From contig JAISPH010000244.1 in NCBI GenBank assembly GCA_031275035.1, forward strand, positions 1 to 7,368: a stretch of DNA of 7,368 bases, given 5' to 3'. Under the pieces are notes generated by a model. The model ran no database searches, was not told where the DNA came from, and worked only from the letters and a program-made list of their open reading frames with translations. Below, in pieces: positions 1 to 5,450 of this stretch; within the stretch, counting starts at the first letter, position 1, and each line of letters begins with the position of its first letter. The position numbers and the translations under genes are program-made. Origin of the DNA: Treponema sp. (GTDB lineage Bacteria > Spirochaetota > Spirochaetia > Treponematales > Breznakiellaceae).

Positions 1-367
1 ATTATACGAACTGCGTATATACGCCGGGGAGGGTGGGATATATACGCAATACATATATATGCCGGGGAGGGGCGATTATACGAACTGCGTATATATGCCG
101 GGAAGTGGCGATATATACGCAGTACGTCTATAGACGGGATGGGGCGATTAGACGTAGTGCGTTTATTTGAGGGATAGAGGCGATTATACGAACTGCGTAT
201 ATAGACGGGATGGGGGCGATTATATGAAGTACGTCTATAGGCGGGCGGACGGATTATGGCGGTGGAGTTTGCCGGGGCGGGTGGCAGGATATATACGAAG
301 TACGTATATATGCCGGGGAGGTGGATGTAACACGCATTCGCTTTATTTCCGGGCAGGGGGTGGGCGG
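1..367. repeat. Tandem array of ~36-bp units with AT-rich palindromes and G-rich linkers
   Basis: Ten consecutive units can be laid out, starting at 1, 38, 75, 111, 147, 183, 219, 253, 289 and 325. Lengths are 37, 37, 36, 36, 36, 36, 34, 36, 36 and about 43 bp. Each unit begins with an AT-rich inverted repeat of the form TATACG-N5-CGTATA and ends with a G-rich linker close to GCCGGGGAGGGGCG. The clearest copy, at 289-311, is a perfect ATATATACG-N5-CGTATATAT with 9-bp arms. Units 8 and 10 are the most diverged. The array touches the left edge of the window, so it may continue upstream. There are no unique spacers, so it is not a CRISPR array. It lies just upstream of the helicase promoter. Its function is unknown: a protein-binding array, a transcribed set of hairpins, or a selfish satellite are all possible. 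Confidence 0.88.
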
Positions 368-404
368 ATCGTGGAGGCGGCGCAAATACGGGCGTCCGGC
401 GGCT

Positions 405-433
405 TTGCCTCTCCCGGTCCTTCCCGCTATAAT
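405..433 (+). promoter_or_regulatory. Sigma-70-type promoter of the helicase operon
   Basis: TTGCCT (405-410) and a perfect TATAAT (428-433) are separated by 17 bp. Only six bases lie between the -10 box and the ATG at 440. A start 7 nt past the -10 box therefore falls on the A of the start codon, which predicts a leaderless or nearly leaderless mRNA. Confidence 0.75.
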
Positions 434-439
434 CAGCCT

Positions 440-2770
440 ATGAGTTCCGAATCCCCTGCCGCCGTTCCTCCCTATCTGGAGATGCTCAACCCTGAACAGC
501 GGGAGGCGGTGCTCCACTGGGGCCGCCCCCTGCTCATCCTGGCGGGGGCGGGTTCCGGCAAGACCCGGGTGATCACCACCAAGATTGCCTACCTGATCCG
601 GGAAAAGGGGCTGGACCCCCGGTCCATCCTGGCGGTTACCTTTACCAACAAGGCGGCCCGGGAAATGGCGGACCGGGCCCGGCTTATCGACGGCCGGGCG
701 GGGGCGGCCATGATGCGGACCTTTCATTCCTTCGGTGCATGGCTCCTCAGGCGTTACGGTTCCCGGGCGGGGCTTAATCCGGGCTTTGTGATATACGACG
801 ACGACGACATGGTGTCTCTCCTCTCGACCTTGATGGAGGATTCCTCCCGGGCGGAGATCAAAGAAACCGCCCGGTGCATCTCCCGGGCCAAGGACTACTT
901 TCTCTCCCCCGAGGATCCCGAACTGGATCGTATCGATTACCGGAGAAGTTTCCGCATCATATACCGGCGTTACGAGGAACGGCTTACCCAGATCGGCAAT
1001 GTGGATTTCGGCGATCTTATCAGGAAGCCCGCTGTTCTGCTGCGGACCGACGGCGGGCTGGCGGAGCGGATCCGCCGCCGTTTCAGGGTAATTCTGGTTG
1101 ACGAATACCAGGATTCCAACATCGCCCAGTTTGAGCTGCTCAAAGAACTCTGGAGCAGCGGGACCTACCTCTGCGTGGTGGGGGACGACGATCAGTCCAT
1201 CTACCGTTTCCGGGGAGCGGAGGTGCGGAACATCCTGGAATTTCCTTCCCGTTTTGACGGGGCCGATATTATCCGCCTGGAACGGAATTACCGGTCCGTG
1301 GCCCCCATTCTGGCGGCGGCCTCTTCGGTGGTGGACCATAACCGGGGGCGGCTGGGAAAAACGCTGCGGGCCGAACGGGGAGCGGGAAAGATCCCGGTGC
1401 TGGCCTTTCTACCGGATCAGGACGCGGAGACCGCCTTCTGTGCGGAACTGATTGAAAATTCGGTCCGGGGCGGAAAGGACCGGACCCTCTACGCCGACTG
1501 GGCCATACTTTACAGGACCAACGCCCAGTCCTTGGGCTTTGAAACGGAACTGCTTCGCCGGCATATCCCCTACCGGGTGGTGGGTTCCCTGAAGTTTTAT
1601 GAACGGGAAGAGGTAAAGGACGCCCTGGCCCTGCTTTCCTTCCTGGTAAATCCCCGGGACGAAGTGGCCTTCCGCCGGGTGGTGAACAAGCCTGCCCGGG
1701 GCGTGGGGGCCGCCACGGCGGACCGGATCGTCATTGAGGCCGAAGCCCCCCTGGAGCCTCTCCGGGAAGCGGACCGGGATCTGTTTAACGAAGCCCCGGT
1801 TTCCTCCGGTTTTGTTCCGGGGGATCTTGCCGCCGCCGCCCGGCGGCTCCTGCCCCGGCTTCCCCCCAAGGCAGCCTCGGGACTGCGGGATTTTCTCGGG
1901 ACCATAGAGCAGGGCCGGACCTTCCTTGACACGGAGGGGACCGGGGCGGCGAAGGGCGGCAAAAGGCGGAAGCCCCCAAAAACCGGGGGGGAACTCCGGG
2001 CGGAGGAGGGGCTTTCGGTCTGTCTGGTCCATCTGATAAACGCCGCAGGAATCGCCGGTTATCACCTGGCCCGTGATGATATCGACGGAAATCAGCGCAC
2101 CGGCAATCTCCAGGAACTGGCCAATGCGGCAAGCGTGTATCCCGCCAGCGAAGAGGGGCTTCTGGAATTCCTGGAACATATTGAACTGGACCGGACCATG
2201 GAAGAGGATACGGGGGACGGGGATTCGGTTACCCTTATCACTCTGCACAATACCAAGGGCCTGGAATTCAGGCGGGTCATTATGACCGGCATTGAACAGG
2301 GACTCTTTCCCAGGGAGGATAAAAAGGATGATGATCTTGAGGAGGAGCGCCGCCTTTTCTATGTGGGGGCTACCCGGGCCATGGACGAGCTCTACCTGAC
2401 CTCCTGCGCCATGCGCCGGGCCTTCGGCAGCGTCAGGCCCGCGGAACCCTCCCTCTTTCTCCGGGAGGCGGACCCCGCGGCGTTCCGGGTGGTGGGGAAC
2501 GCCCCCCCCGGTTTTGTCCAATTCCGGCGCGGCGGGAAAGAAACCGGCCCCAAAACGTCCCGGCGGGCCGGGCTACAGGCGTCTTCGGACGGCCGCTGGC
2601 AGCTGGGGAACAGGGTCTTTCATGATGATTATGGCTACGGGGCGGTCGCAGGGATCCGGGAAAGCGATGAAGGACCGGTTATCCAGGTCCGTTTTGAGAC
2701 CGGCAGGGAGCTTCGTTTTCTCAGCCTGGTTCAGAGCGCCAAATTTATGAAGGTGGAAAATGATGGTTGA
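440..2770 (+). CDS. pcrA: ATP-dependent 3'-5' DNA helicase, PcrA/UvrD/Rep family (superfamily 1A)
   Basis: The protein has 776 residues, slightly longer than most PcrA/UvrD proteins (about 720-740). Members unwind DNA 3' to 5' in nucleotide excision repair, mismatch repair and clearance of replication conflicts. The helicase motifs appear in order: Q-motif LNPEQREAV (16-24), Walker A AGAGSGKT (35-42), Ia VTFTNKAA (about 66-73), II DEYQDSN (from 221), III GDDDQSIYRFRGA (from 248), IV RLERNYRS (about 281-288), V TLHNTKGLEF (around 603) and VI VGATRA (from 642). A basic low-complexity insert (GGKRRKPPK) sits near 505. The last 50 residues (LGNRVFHDDYGYGAV onward) resemble the Tudor-like domain that contacts RNA polymerase in PcrA/UvrD. 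The frame is open back to 167, but that extension only translates the tandem repeat. I chose ATG 440 because the promoter ends six bases before it. No Shine-Dalgarno is visible. ATG 482 is an alternative start. uvrD is an equally valid symbol. Confidence 0.95.
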   Translation: MSSESPAAVPPYLEMLNPEQREAVLHWGRPLLILAGAGSGKTRVITTKIAYLIREKGLDPRSILAVTFTNKAAREMADRARLIDGRAGAAMMRTFHSFGAWLLRRYGSRAGLNPGFVIYDDDDMVSLLSTLMEDSSRAEIKETARCISRAKDYFLSPEDPELDRIDYRRSFRIIYRRYEERLTQIGNVDFGDLIRKPAVLLRTDGGLAERIRRRFRVILVDEYQDSNIAQFELLKELWSSGTYLCVVGDDDQSIYRFRGAEVRNILEFPSRFDGADIIRLERNYRSVAPILAAASSVVDHNRGRLGKTLRAERGAGKIPVLAFLPDQDAETAFCAELIENSVRGGKDRTLYADWAILYRTNAQSLGFETELLRRHIPYRVVGSLKFYEREEVKDALALLSFLVNPRDEVAFRRVVNKPARGVGAATADRIVIEAEAPLEPLREADRDLFNEAPVSSGFVPGDLAAAARRLLPRLPPKAASGLRDFLGTIEQGRTFLDTEGTGAAKGGKRRKPPKTGGELRAEEGLSVCLVHLINAAGIAGYHLARDDIDGNQRTGNLQELANAASVYPASEEGLLEFLEHIELDRTMEEDTGDGDSVTLITLHNTKGLEFRRVIMTGIEQGLFPREDKKDDDLEEERRLFYVGATRAMDELYLTSCAMRRAFGSVRPAEPSLFLREADPAAFRVVGNAPPGFVQFRRGGKETGPKTSRRAGLQASSDGRWQLGNRVFHDDYGYGAVAGIRESDEGPVIQVRFETGRELRFLSLVQSAKFMKVENDG

Positions 2771-3695
2771 GGACCGGCTTTTGAAGCTGCTGCCCCCTAT
2801 AAGACGGGCCCGGGATTTCCGGCTCTATACCGAAGACGGCCGGCGGCTGGTGGATCTTTGGCAGTACGGCGGAGCCGCCCTTTTGGGCCATACCCCGCCG
2901 GGACTGCTTCGGGCCTTTAAGAATACCGCCGGCCGGGGCCTCTTTGCCCCCCTGCCGGGCCGTCTGGAGGGGCGGCTCCTCAGAGCTTTGCGGGAACTTT
3001 TTCCCGGCAGAACGTTCCGGCTCTATGACGGCGAGGCCTCCCTGCTCCGGGCCCTTGCCGCGGGCGTTTCCGTTTCCGGCGGCGCCTCCGTTTCCGCGGC
3101 CCCCCCGGCGTCTATCCCCGATCCGGCCCTGCCGTCCTGGAAGCCGGGGTTCCTCTCCCTCTGGCGGCCCTTCCTGGATCTTCCGGGAAAGGCTTCTTTG
3201 GCTGCAAAAGCCGCTCCGGCCGCCGGAAAAGCCGCCGTTCCGGGCGGGATCATGGCTCCGGGGGCCGGCGTCGTCCTGGCGGTTCCCGCGGTCCCCCTCC
3301 TGGTTCTGGCGCTGCCCCTGCCCTGGACCGGGGCGCCCCGGATACTGGCGCTGGACAGCGCCCGTATCCGGGATGCGGATTTTCCTCCCTCGGATGTCAT
3401 TTCTCCGGTATATCTGGCGGCGGCGGCCCGGGCGCTGTACGATCTGCTGGCGGCGGTTCCGTTCCGGGGGGTCTCCTATACCAGAATAAACCGGGTCCTT
3501 CAAAAGAGCCCCTGGCGGCGGCGGGGAATCTACCTTGTCCATGGGGAGGCCTCCGGTAACGCCGCCTACGGGGAGCTGTTCCGCCGTTTCCTGGAAGGGG
3601 GCTTTCTCCTTCCCCCGGCCCGGAATCTCCCGGCTATACTGCCGGGGTTTCTTTCCCCCGGGGAGGAGGCCCGGCTGGCGGCCTTGCTTTTTTGA
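2760..3695 (+). CDS. Reduced class III aminotransferase-like protein (PLP fold type I), probably non-catalytic
   Basis: The product has 311 residues, against about 430 for glutamate-1-semialdehyde aminotransferase and other class III enzymes. The first 60 residues (RLYTEDGRRLVDLWQYGGA, then LLGHTPPGLLRAFKN) match the N-terminal domain of that family. Residues 256-311 (AYGELFRRFLEGGFLLPP, then PAILPGFLSPGEEARLAALL) look like its C-terminal small domain. Between them, residues about 99-190 are rich in Ala, Pro, Gly and Ser. I see no cofactor-binding aspartate motif and no lysine in the usual Schiff-base context. I infer a homologue that lost its catalytic core and may have a structural or regulatory role. 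This comes from pattern recognition, not alignment. The start overlaps the helicase stop by 11 nt, with AGGTGG at 2751-2756. ATG 2763 has better spacing (6 nt) and may be the true start. The overlap suggests translational coupling. Confidence 0.8.
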   Translation: MMVEDRLLKLLPPIRRARDFRLYTEDGRRLVDLWQYGGAALLGHTPPGLLRAFKNTAGRGLFAPLPGRLEGRLLRALRELFPGRTFRLYDGEASLLRALAAGVSVSGGASVSAAPPASIPDPALPSWKPGFLSLWRPFLDLPGKASLAAKAAPAAGKAAVPGGIMAPGAGVVLAVPAVPLLVLALPLPWTGAPRILALDSARIRDADFPPSDVISPVYLAAAARALYDLLAAVPFRGVSYTRINRVLQKSPWRRRGIYLVHGEASGNAAYGELFRRFLEGGFLLPPARNLPAILPGFLSPGEEARLAALLF

Positions 3696-3701
3696 CCCCG
3701 G

Positions 3702-4022
3702 ATGGGCAATACTGGGACCATGAATACGGGGGAACTGATCTACATTGCAAGCCGGCTCATCCTGGGGGCGGTGGCCGCCTTTTTAGCGATCATGCTCTGG
3801 TCAAAAACCAGGGATGTGGCGTGGATGCTCGTGGTTATCGGGATCATCGCCGCCTATATCGAGACGGTTTATTCAATCCTGGATCTGTTCGGCCTTATCG
3901 GAAAACGCCTTATCGTTATCGATTCGGTTCCTCTGGTGTCAATTGTGCTGCCGAACCTGCCCACGGTTTTTTTTATAGCCGCCTTTGGGGTCATGGTGAT
4001 TCGGAAATACCGGCGGCGCTAG
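3702..4022 (+). CDS. Small membrane protein with three predicted transmembrane helices
   Basis: The frame encodes 106 residues from ATG 3702, or 100 from the in-frame ATG 3720 (MNTGELIYIASRL). Neither has a good Shine-Dalgarno, and the shorter form has the more natural N-terminus. Counting from 3720, hydrophobic helices are expected near residues 6-27 (LIYIASRLILGAVAAFLAI), 34-57 (AWMLVVIGIIAAYIETV) and 70-94 (VPLVSIVLPNLPTVFFIAAF). The C-terminus KYRRR is positively charged and probably cytoplasmic, and the short first loop contains SKTRD. It starts six bases after the preceding stop, so it is likely the last gene of the helicase operon. I do not recognise a family or function. No signal-peptide cleavage site or catalytic motif is visible. 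A channel subunit, a sensor or a membrane anchor cannot be told apart from sequence alone. Confidence 0.75.
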   Translation: MGNTGTMNTGELIYIASRLILGAVAAFLAIMLWSKTRDVAWMLVVIGIIAAYIETVYSILDLFGLIGKRLIVIDSVPLVSIVLPNLPTVFFIAAFGVMVIRKYRRR

Positions 4023-4040
4023 GCCCGCCGGACCGGGCCT
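4021..4040 (+). terminator. GC-rich hairpin after the three-gene operon, weak terminator candidate
   Basis: AGGCCCG and CGGGCCT form a perfect 7-bp stem around a six-base loop, directly at the stop codon of the membrane protein gene. No T-tract follows, so intrinsic termination would be weak. It may protect the 3' end or attenuate read-through into rplM. Confidence 0.35.
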
Positions 4041-4054
4041 GTCCCCGCGCCGTA

Positions 4055-4084
4055 TTGACATTTTCGCCCGCCCTGTGGCATTAT
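4055..4084 (+). promoter_or_regulatory. Probable promoter of rplM-rpsI
   Basis: A consensus TTGACA (4055-4060) is followed after 18 bp by CATTAT (4079-4084), a 4/6 match to the -10 consensus. A start near 4091 gives a leader of about 140 nt. A better -10 match, TATGAT at 4082-4087, would need an unusually long 21-bp spacer. Confidence 0.55.
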
Positions 4085-4103
4085 GATGGCGGATTTGTTT
4101 GAA

Positions 4104-4203
4104 AGCCCCGCCGGTTTCCGGATAAGGCTATTCTATTTCTGGTTTTGGGTTTTAACAGAGGATGTACTGCAAGGAGCCGTCTGTACGGCGTCTTGAGCGG
4201 CAG
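4104..4203 (+). promoter_or_regulatory. Structured 5' leader upstream of rplM, candidate autoregulatory element
   Basis: Two stem-loops fit in the leader. The first (4104-4129) nests CCGG-TTT-CCGG inside AGCC/GGCT. The second (4167-4203) has an apical GCCGT-CTGT-ACGGC (4176-4189), then CAAG/CTTG (4170-4173 with 4192-4195) across a two-base internal loop, then CTG/CAG at the base with a bulge. Many ribosomal protein operons are controlled by the protein binding its own leader. That this happens here is inference from position and structure. Confidence 0.4.
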
Positions 4204-4233
4204 TCTATTTTACTATTTTAATTGAAGGTCAGT

Positions 4234-4662
4234 ATGAATACGGTATTTATTAAGCCCGCCGGGGCGGAACGGAAATGGTTTATCATTGACGCCAAGGACA
4301 AGATCCTGGGCCGGGTAGCGGCAAAGGCCGCTTCCATTGTCCGGGGCAAGGAAAAAGTGATTTTTGCCCCCCACCAGGAAATAGGGGATTATGTGGTGGT
4401 GGTAAACGCCGGTAAGGTGGCGGTCTCCGGCCGCAAAGCCCAGCAGAAGCTCTATCATCACCACAGCGGCTATGTGGGGGGGCTTAAAACCCATACCTTT
4501 GAAAAGCTGATTGAACGGCATCCCGTTTCCCCCCTGGAGCTGGCTATTAAAGGTATGCTTCCCAAGGGTCCCCTTGGCCGGAAACTGTTAAAGAACGTTA
4601 AAGTATATGCGGGGCAGGAGCATCCCCATGCGGCCCAGAATCCCCAGGTTATTGAGTTATAA
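4234..4662 (+). CDS. rplM: 50S ribosomal protein L13
   Basis: The protein has 142 residues, the same length as E. coli L13. L13 binds 23S rRNA early in assembly of the large subunit. Diagnostic segments are [19 protein letters not shown] (15-33), [16 protein letters not shown] (51-66), HSGYVGGLK (77-85) and the family signature from [14 protein letters not shown] (105) to YAG (127), followed by HPHAAQNP. The frame is open from a TTG at 4222, but the ATG at 4234 gives the family's usual N-terminus. GAAGG at 4224-4228 lies five bases upstream as ribosome-binding site. The stop is 11 bases before rpsI, the pairing conserved across most bacteria. The protein is complete and shows nothing anomalous. 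Confidence 0.98.
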   Translation: MNTVFIKPAGAERKWFIIDAKDKILGRVAAKAASIVRGKEKVIFAPHQEIGDYVVVVNAGKVAVSGRKAQQKLYHHHSGYVGGLKTHTFEKLIERHPVSPLELAIKGMLPKGPLGRKLLKNVKVYAGQEHPHAAQNPQVIEL

Positions 4663-4673
4663 GGTGGAATAGG

Positions 4674-5063
4674 ATGAAGAATCTTGGTATCGGAACCGGC
4701 AGGCGGAAGACCTCAGTGGCCAGGGTATATGTCCGGGACGGAACCGGCAGGATAACCGTCAATGGCAGGGAATTGAACCAGTACTTTTCTTTGAGTGAAC
4801 ATGTCCTGATGGTGCGTCAGCCCCTGATGGTAACCGCCGCTGAAAATAAATTTGATGTATTGATAAATGTCTATGGCGGCGGCATAAACGGCCAGGCCGG
4901 CGCCTGCCGCCATGGCCTTGCCCGGGCTCTCTGTCAGGTAGACCAGACCAACTATACCAGCCTCAGGAACAACGGCTTCCTTACCCGGGACTCCCGGATG
5001 GTAGAACGGAAGAAATACGGCCAGGCCGGCGCCCGGCGGCGTTTCCAATTTAGTAAACGTTAA
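4674..5063 (+). CDS. rpsI: 30S ribosomal protein S9
   Basis: The product has 129 residues, close to the E. coli length of 130. S9 sits in the head of the small subunit, and its C-terminal tail reaches the P-site tRNA. The N-terminal [19 protein letters not shown] (7-25), the central [16 protein letters not shown], the segment [14 protein letters not shown] and the basic tail [10 protein letters not shown] ending in the conserved Ser-Lys-Arg are all present. AGGTGG at 4662-4667, overlapping the rplM stop, gives six-base spacing to the ATG. It is almost certainly cotranscribed with rplM. No T-rich terminator directly follows; the nearest strong hairpin is at 5218-5237. Confidence 0.98.
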   Translation: MKNLGIGTGRRKTSVARVYVRDGTGRITVNGRELNQYFSLSEHVLMVRQPLMVTAAENKFDVLINVYGGGINGQAGACRHGLARALCQVDQTNYTSLRNNGFLTRDSRMVERKKYGQAGARRRFQFSKR

Positions 5064-5111
5064 AACCGGGACCCGGAAACCCGCGTTGCGCCATAGATCC
5101 CTGCGGACCGT

Positions 5112-5163
5112 TTCCCGGCCTTTACCGGGTAATGGATACCTCTTTAGCCAGGACCGGGAATCG
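5112..5163. repeat. Duplicated copy of the tRNA-Thr 3' end plus flank (att-like direct repeat, distal copy)
   Basis: This stretch matches 5266-5316. The first 17 bases (TTCCCGGCCTTTACCGG) and the last 25 (5139-5163 with 5292-5316) are identical. The short middle differs by a few substitutions and one indel. The shared 3' part contains the acceptor 3' strand and part of the T-arm of tRNA-Thr. The rest of the tRNA is absent here, so this is a truncated copy and not a second gene. Confidence 0.8.
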
Positions 5164-5191
5164 CCCTTCGGCCATCGACGTCCTGTCTCAG

Positions 5192-5260
5192 GCCGCCGGG
5201 CCGGGGCGCTCACTGGCGGCGCACATCCTTGTGCGCCTTCCGCTTTGCGCTTTCGCGCCC
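5192..5260 (+). terminator. GC-rich multi-hairpin element, possible terminator of rplM-rpsI
   Basis: The strongest stem is GGCGCAC (5218-5224) with GTGCGCC (5231-5237) around ATCCTT. It is followed by a mixed T-rich tail (TTCCGCTTTGCGCTTTC) and not a clean T-run. GCCGCC (5192-5197) can also pair with GGCGGC (5215-5220), competing with that stem. Nothing else between 5064 and 5298 looks like a gene. Termination of rpsI transcripts here is plausible, but the element may belong to the duplicated or inserted segment. Confidence 0.35.
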
Positions 5261-5265
5261 TTCGA

Positions 5266-5316
5266 TTCCCGGCCTTTACCGGATAATAATGCCTCTTTAG
5301 CCAGGACCGGGAATCG
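5266..5316. repeat. att-like direct repeat, tRNA-proximal copy
   Basis: This is the second copy of the direct repeat at 5112-5163. It overlaps the 3' end of the intact tRNA-Thr gene at 5299-5316 and continues into its downstream flank. The spacing between copies is about 154 bp. A repeated tRNA 3' end is the usual signature of site-specific integration, but no integrase or cargo gene fits in the ~100 bp between the copies. Confidence 0.75.
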
Positions 5317-5371
5317 AACCCGGGACCTGCGCATTACGAGTGCGCCGCTCTGCCAACTGAGCCATCCTGGC
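5299..5371 (-). tRNA. tRNA-Thr (anticodon CGU)
   Basis: The 73-nt minus-strand sequence folds into a complete cloverleaf. The acceptor stem is GCCAGGA/TCCTGGC with discriminator U. The D-stem is GCTC/GAGC. The anticodon stem GCGCA/TGCGC carries the loop CTCGTAA, with anticodon CGT at positions 34-36. The variable region is AGGTC, and the T-arm is CCGGG-TTCGATT-CCCGG. The 3' CCA is not encoded. The first two acceptor pairs, G1-C72 and C2-G71, are known threonine identity elements. It reads the ACG codon. Confidence 0.97.
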
Positions 5372-5381
5372 GTGTAAGTGC

Positions 5382-5410
5382 AGTGTACCGGTTTTGATGA
5401 AAAGGCGCAA
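5382..5410 (-). promoter_or_regulatory. Promoter of tRNA-Thr
   Basis: On the minus strand, TTGCGC (5410-5405) and TACACT (5387-5382) are separated by exactly 17 bp. Initiation about 7 nt further, near 5375, leaves a leader of only about four bases before the mature tRNA end at 5371. The -35 region overlaps the terminator of the upstream gene. Confidence 0.65.
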
Positions 5411-5443
5411 TCCGCAGGCGCCCTGCGCCGCCGGGGCGCAGGG
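5400..5443 (-). terminator. Intrinsic terminator of the H1-like protein gene
   Basis: Just past the minus-strand stop, CCCTGCGCC (5421-5429) and GGCGCAGGG (5435-5443) form a perfect 9-bp stem. A competing fold pairs GGCGCA (5404-5409) with TGCGCC (5424-5429). Read on the minus strand, that alternative stem runs straight into TTTT (5403-5400). Confidence 0.6.
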
Positions 5444-5450
5444 AATTGGG

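Noticed and set aside
1..367. CRISPR array
   Set aside because: Both the palindromic part and the linker are repeated; there are no unique spacers and no cas genes.
167..439. 91-residue N-terminal extension of the helicase
   Set aside because: The frame is open because the repeat unit is mostly 36 bp, a multiple of three. The translation is a repeat artefact (YVYRR-type units), and the promoter sits inside it.
254..1339. Long minus-strand open frames opposite the helicase (also 1409-2521) and opposite the aminotransferase-like gene (2745-3542)
   Set aside because: GC-rich codon use on the plus strand suppresses stops on the opposite strand. The products show no domains and overlap genes with clear motifs.
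5112..5163. Second tRNA gene or tRNA pseudogene
   Set aside because: Only the last ~18 nt of the tRNA and its flank are present; there is no D-arm, anticodon arm or 5' acceptor strand.
5132..5377. Plus-strand frame with ARTGNRTRDLRI, and minus-strand frame 5297-5497 with MAQLAERRT
   Set aside because: These are the well-known spurious translations of tRNA genes; both cover tRNA-Thr.
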